64,000 nt of DNA from Rhizobium sp. GN54 (GTDB lineage: Bacteria > Pseudomonadota > Alphaproteobacteria > Rhizobiales > Rhizobiaceae): assembly GCF_021026345.1 (NCBI RefSeq), contig NZ_JAJNCZ010000002.1, forward strand, positions 62,001-126,000, in the 5' to 3' direction. Positions within the stretch are counted from its first letter, which is position 1. Every line of letters starts with the position of its first letter. The notes beneath the pieces are model-generated. The model worked only from the letters and a program-made list of their open reading frames with translations. It made no database searches and was not told where the DNA came from. Of the stretch, positions 60,584 to 64,000 are shown in pieces. The position numbers were made by a program, and so were the translations under genes.

Positions 60584-61213
60584 ATGAGCGAGTTGTGGCC
60601 ATGGCTGATGCTTGTGGGACTGGGCGCCTTCCACGGCCTCAATCCGGCGATGGGCTGGCTGTTCGCCGTGGCGCTCGGGGTGCACCGCCAAAGCGGGGCA
60701 GCCGTCGCACGGGCGGTGCCGGCGATTGCGATCGGGCACGCGGCCTCCGTGGCGGCGGTGGCGGGCGCACTGGTCACGGCCGGGCTTGCGGTCGACGAAG
60801 GCCGGCTGCGGATCGCCACCGGCTGCGCGCTCGTCGCCTGGGCGATCGCGCACGCTCTCTACGGGCACCGGCGCCGCGTGCGCATCGGCATGACGACGGG
60901 ACTTCTGGGGCTCGCCGCCTGGTCGTTCCTGATGGCGACGGTGCACGGGGCGGGGCTGATGGTGCTGCCGGCGCTGATGCCGCTCTGCCTCGCTGATGGT
61001 CCGCTCGCCGGGCTCGATGCCGGCCGGTCGGCGTTGACGGCACTCGCGGCCGTCGGCGTCCACACCGCGGCGATGCTGGCTGCGACCGCGCTCGCCGCCT
61101 TCGCCGTCTACCGCTTCGTCGGTCTCGGCATCCTGCGCAGCGGCTGGATCAATGTCGATCTCGCCTGGACGCTGGTTCTGGCGGCGACGGGGCTGATGCT
61201 GATCTTTGTGTAG
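60584..61213 (+). CDS. Polytopic membrane protein paired with the methanethiol oxidase homologue
   Basis: This 209-residue protein has about six membrane helices. A H-G-L-N-P motif (GLGAFHGLNPAMGWLFAVALG, at about residues 10-30) opens the first repeat, and a second histidine motif (MATVHGAGLMVLPALMP, near residue 120) occupies the matching place in the second half. Paired intramembrane His-Gly-Pro segments are typical of small metal or sulfur exporters related to the UreH/NiCoT/TauE group. It probably serves the upstream enzyme, for example by delivering copper or exporting a sulfur product (inference). GGAGGGCGAGG precedes ATG 60584. A hairpin terminator lies 73 bases past the stop. Confidence 0.7.
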   Translation: MSELWPWLMLVGLGAFHGLNPAMGWLFAVALGVHRQSGAAVARAVPAIAIGHAASVAAVAGALVTAGLAVDEGRLRIATGCALVAWAIAHALYGHRRRVRIGMTTGLLGLAAWSFLMATVHGAGLMVLPALMPLCLADGPLAGLDAGRSALTALAAVGVHTAAMLAATALAAFAVYRFVGLGILRSGWINVDLAWTLVLAATGLMLIFV

Positions 61214-61285
61214 GGCGCATTCCTGCCCGCCGGCCATCTCCCGCGAAACAGGCCGCCATCCCGACATGGCATCATTGTCAGAAGA

Positions 61286-61311
61286 AAAGCCCGGCACAGT
61301 TGCCGGGCTTT
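61286..61311. terminator. Bidirectional rho-independent terminator
   Basis: Eleven-base perfect stem AAAGCCCGGCA / TGCCGGGCTTT with a four-base loop. It is followed by TCCTCTTTGTTT on the plus strand and by TTCTTC on the minus strand. It lies between the convergent ends of the plus-strand membrane-protein gene and ribH, and would stop transcripts from both sides. Confidence 0.82.
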
Positions 61312-61376
61312 CCTCTTTGTTTCAAAGGCTTGTGGTCCCTTCCTGACGGATTGATTCCGGCCGTTGAGACGGAGAT

Positions 61377-61868
<492 letters not shown>

Positions 61869-61947
61869 TCAAGGGTTGAGCCATTTTTCAATGATCCCCT
61901 TGGGCGAACACGCAGGTCTGCCGGCCCTGTCGCCGGGCAACCCTGCT

Positions 61948-62093
61948 TGCTCTCTTTCTTCCGGACTATCGACCGTCGGCTCCGGCATCGCACCGGATCT
62001 GCTGACCCTTCGCCGGGCGGCGAAGGCGCTCGCGGGCTCCGGGCGCGAAGCCCGATACCGCCGGTGGGGAATTCCGCCCCGCCCTGAGAACAA
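61948..62093 (-). ncRNA. FMN riboswitch (RFN element) upstream of ribH
   Basis: Read on the minus strand, the leader has the RFN hallmarks in order: TCTCAGGGCGGGGCGGAATT, CCCCACCGGCGGTA, a variable GC-rich arm ending AGCCCGCGAGCG, GGTCAGCAGATCCGGTG, GCCGGAGCCGACGGT, and AGTCCGGAAGAAAGAGAG. It ends about 95 bases before the ribH start. The sequence in between can form further pairing (AACCCTTGAAAGG region), so control may act on translation. The target gene is in the riboflavin pathway, which supports the call. Confidence 0.93.
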
Positions 62094-62207
62094 GACAACG
62101 ATATTGCAATGCAGCAGCGCGGGCAAATGCTGAAAGCGCCAAATCGAGGCGCTGAGGGAAACATTTTTTCCGGAGCGATGCTCAGGGCCGGTACCCGGGC
62201 CGATGGA

Positions 62208-63269
62208 TCAGTCGCGGATCACCAGCAGGTCGGAGGCGACGAACCGCAGCGTCACCGTTTCGCCGGCGGCCGGCGGCACCAGGCCGGGGCTGTTGAACAT
62301 GTCGAAGGAAATGACGCTGGGGCCGACGCGCATGCGGGTGCGGATCACCGAGCCGAGGAAGTTGCTGCTGACCACTTCGCCGGAAAGCGCGGTATCGCCC
62401 TTGGCGCCTTCGGCGATCGAGCCTGCCTCGGGGCGCAGCGCCAGTGAGACGGTGTCGCCGGCCTTCACCGCCCCCAGCGGTTCGCGCAGCGTCACGCCCT
62501 GGTCGCCGATCGCGACGCGGTTGGCGGCGGGATCGAGCACCTTCGCCTCGATCAGGTTGAGGGTGCCGACGAAGGAGGCGACGAAACGGGTGGCGGGGCG
62601 GTTGTAGATCTCCGCCGGCGTGCCGATCTGGTCGGCGCAGCCGGCGTTCATCACCACGATCCGGTCGGAGATCGACAGCGCCTCTTCCTGGTCATGGGTG
62701 ACGAAGACGGTGGTGATGCCGAGTTGCTGCTGGATCATGCGGATTTCCTCGCGCAGCGAGACGCGGATCTTGGCGTCGAGCGCCGACAGCGGCTCGTCGA
62801 GCAGCAGCACCTGCGGCTTGGGTGCGAGCGCGCGGGCGAGGGCCACGCGCTGCTGCTGGCCGCCGGACATCTGGTAGGGGAAGCGGTCGGCGAGATGTTC
62901 CAGCTTGATCAGCCCCAGCATCTCCTTGACACGGGCGTCGATCTCCTCCTTCGGGCGGCCGGCGACCTTGAGGCCGAAGGCGACGTTGTCGGCCACGTTC
63001 ATGTTGGGAAAGAGGGCATAGGCCTGGAACACCATGCCGATGTTGCGCTGGTTCGGCTTCAGCCCCGCCTGGTTCTTGCCGGCCACCGTGATCGTGCCGC
63101 CGCTCGGGGTTTCGAAGCCGGCGATCATGCGCAGCACCGTCGTCTTGCCGCAGCCGGACGGGCCGAGGAAGGAGACGAACTCGCCCTTCTCGATCTCCAT
63201 GTTGAAATCGCGCACGACCTGCACCGTCCCGAAGGACTTCTGGATATGGCTGAGTGAAAGAAACGACAT
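62208..63269 (-). CDS. PotA/AfuC-type ABC transporter ATP-binding protein
   Basis: This 353-residue ATPase has Walker A GPSGCGKTT (near residue 36), the signature MSGGQQQRVALARAL, Walker B QVLLLDEPLSALD and VTHDQEEALSISDR, and a C-terminal TOBE domain. This subunit type serves importers for polyamines, iron(III), sulfate or phosphonates such as 2-aminoethylphosphonate. Its permease partner follows 13 bases upstream in coordinate terms. The binding protein would lie outside the window, so the substrate cannot be told. The ATG at 63269 matches family members. Confidence 0.9.
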   Translation of the reverse strand: MSFLSLSHIQKSFGTVQVVRDFNMEIEKGEFVSFLGPSGCGKTTVLRMIAGFETPSGGTITVAGKNQAGLKPNQRNIGMVFQAYALFPNMNVADNVAFGLKVAGRPKEEIDARVKEMLGLIKLEHLADRFPYQMSGGQQQRVALARALAPKPQVLLLDEPLSALDAKIRVSLREEIRMIQQQLGITTVFVTHDQEEALSISDRIVVMNAGCADQIGTPAEIYNRPATRFVASFVGTLNLIEAKVLDPAANRVAIGDQGVTLREPLGAVKAGDTVSLALRPEAGSIAEGAKGDTALSGEVVSSNFLGSVIRTRMRVGPSVISFDMFNSPGLVPPAAGETVTLRFVASDLLVIRD

Positions 63270-63282
63270 ATGCAATGAGTCC

Positions 63283-64000
63283 TCAGGCCTTGACCGGCGC
63301 GGTTTTCTGGAAGCGGGAGACGAGTTGCAGCAGGCCCATGCTGAGCCAGGTGATCGCGAAGGCGATGATCGCGAGCGCGGAGGGTTCATAGGCCTTGTTG
63401 GCGCCGACGAGCTGGAGATAGGGGCCGAAGGCCGGCCGGTTGAGCAGCGAGGCCATGGTGAACTCGCCCATCACGATGGCAAAGGTGATGAAGGCGCCGG
63501 ACAGGACACCGCTCATGACGTTCGGAAAGATGCAGCGGAACAGGATGGTCGGCCACCTGGCGCCGAGGCTTTCGGCGGCCTCGGTCAGCGTGCCGACGTC
63601 GATCATCCGCATGGCGGTATCGACGGCGCGGTACATATAGGGCAGCGACAGCGTCATGTAGGAGAACACCAGCAGCATGTTGGTGCCGGAGGTGGAGTTG
63701 GTCAGCGGCAGGAAGGACGACGAGTTGTAGAGCCGCAGGTAGCCGAAGACGATGACGATCGCCGGGATGACCAGCGGCAAAAGCGTGATGAACTCGACGA
63801 CGGGCCGCATCTTCGGCAGGCGCAGGCGCACCCAGTAGGCCGTCGGCACCACCAGCAGCATGCCGAAGATGATGGTGAACAGCGCCATCAGCATCGAGAA
63901 GCCGAAGGTGGTGCGGAACTGGATGTCGGAAAAGACCGACTGGTAGGCGTCGAAGGAATATTCGCCGCGGCGCATGCGCAGCGAGAATTCGAAGGTGCCG
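63283..64000 (-). CDS. ABC transporter permease, partial (PotC-type)
   Basis: The frame runs in from the right edge, and the visible 239 residues form the C-terminal part of an inner-membrane permease with about six helices (FGFSMLMALFTIIFGMLLVV; FITLLPLVIPAIVIVFGYL). The EAA loop GTLTEAAESLGARWPTILF lies about two-thirds along. The frame stays open upstream of the internal Met at 63975, so the true start is beyond 64000. It is in an operon with the ATPase at 62208-63269, whose ATG lies 13 bases after its stop. Confidence 0.88.
   Translation of the reverse strand, partial: GTFEFSLRMRRGEYSFDAYQSVFSDIQFRTTFGFSMLMALFTIIFGMLLVVPTAYWVRLRLPKMRPVVEFITLLPLVIPAIVIVFGYLRLYNSSSFLPLTNSTSGTNMLLVFSYMTLSLPYMYRAVDTAMRMIDVGTLTEAAESLGARWPTILFRCIFPNVMSGVLSGAFITFAIVMGEFTMASLLNRPAFGPYLQLVGANKAYEPSALAIIAFAITWLSMGLLQLVSRFQKTAPVKA

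Overview
The window comes from a high-GC alphaproteobacterium, most likely a member of the Rhizobiales close to Rhizobiaceae (Rhizobium, Ensifer and Shinella type). The reasons are two RirA-type iron boxes (TGA-N9-TCA), an Atu4866-family protein, a RibH2-type lumazine synthase behind an FMN riboswitch, many solute-binding-protein transporters, and dense GC-rich palindromic elements in the intergenic gaps. No rRNA, tRNA, CRISPR array, transposase or phage gene was seen. It reads as accessory catabolic chromosome or megaplasmid DNA.

Layout. 0-4.2 kb holds part of glycine-betaine breakdown: the C-terminus of a dimethylglycine/sarcosine dehydrogenase-like protein, a Rieske oxygenase and an MttB-family methyltransferase. 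4.2-6.2 kb has a small membrane protein and a methyltransferase in AT-richer DNA. 6.2-10.3 kb is an iron-siderophore operon (TonB receptor, FhuF, binding protein) behind two iron boxes. 10.7-16.4 kb is a putrescine/polyamine operon in the same gene order as E. coli ydcSTUVW, followed by an exporter/ArgP pair. 18-25.6 kb is a patchwork of regulators and small redox or hydrolytic enzymes. 25.6-36.8 kb holds a peptide-type ABC transporter with two paralogous binding proteins, a CocE-type hydrolase, an Xre-type regulator and a threonine dehydratase.

37-45.4 kb is a carnitine/gamma-butyrobetaine operon: CaiD-like hydratase, ADP-forming-type CoA ligase, acyl-CoA dehydrogenase, carnitine dehydrogenase fused to a thioesterase, and a dehydrocarnitine-cleaving (BKACE) enzyme, with a divergent CdhR-type regulator. 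Its likely product, glycine betaine, would feed the enzymes at the start of the window.

The most unusual region is 47.7-56.4 kb. A tandem-HTH LysR-like regulator faces an operon of a histidine-ammonia-lyase homologue that has lost the MIO triad, a hydantoinase-like amidohydrolase, an M20 carbamoylase, a DUF917 protein and a urocanase homologue lacking the catalytic cysteine. This set matches, step for step, breakdown of ergothioneine or S-methyl-ergothioneine (a trimethylammonium betaine of thiohistidine) to glutamate. A methanethiol oxidase homologue lies 3 kb downstream and could remove methanethiol if the S-methyl compound is the substrate. This is inference from motifs and context. The window ends with a DUF1254 protein, the methanethiol oxidase and a partner membrane protein, ribH with its riboswitch, and part of a PotA/AfuC-type ABC transporter.
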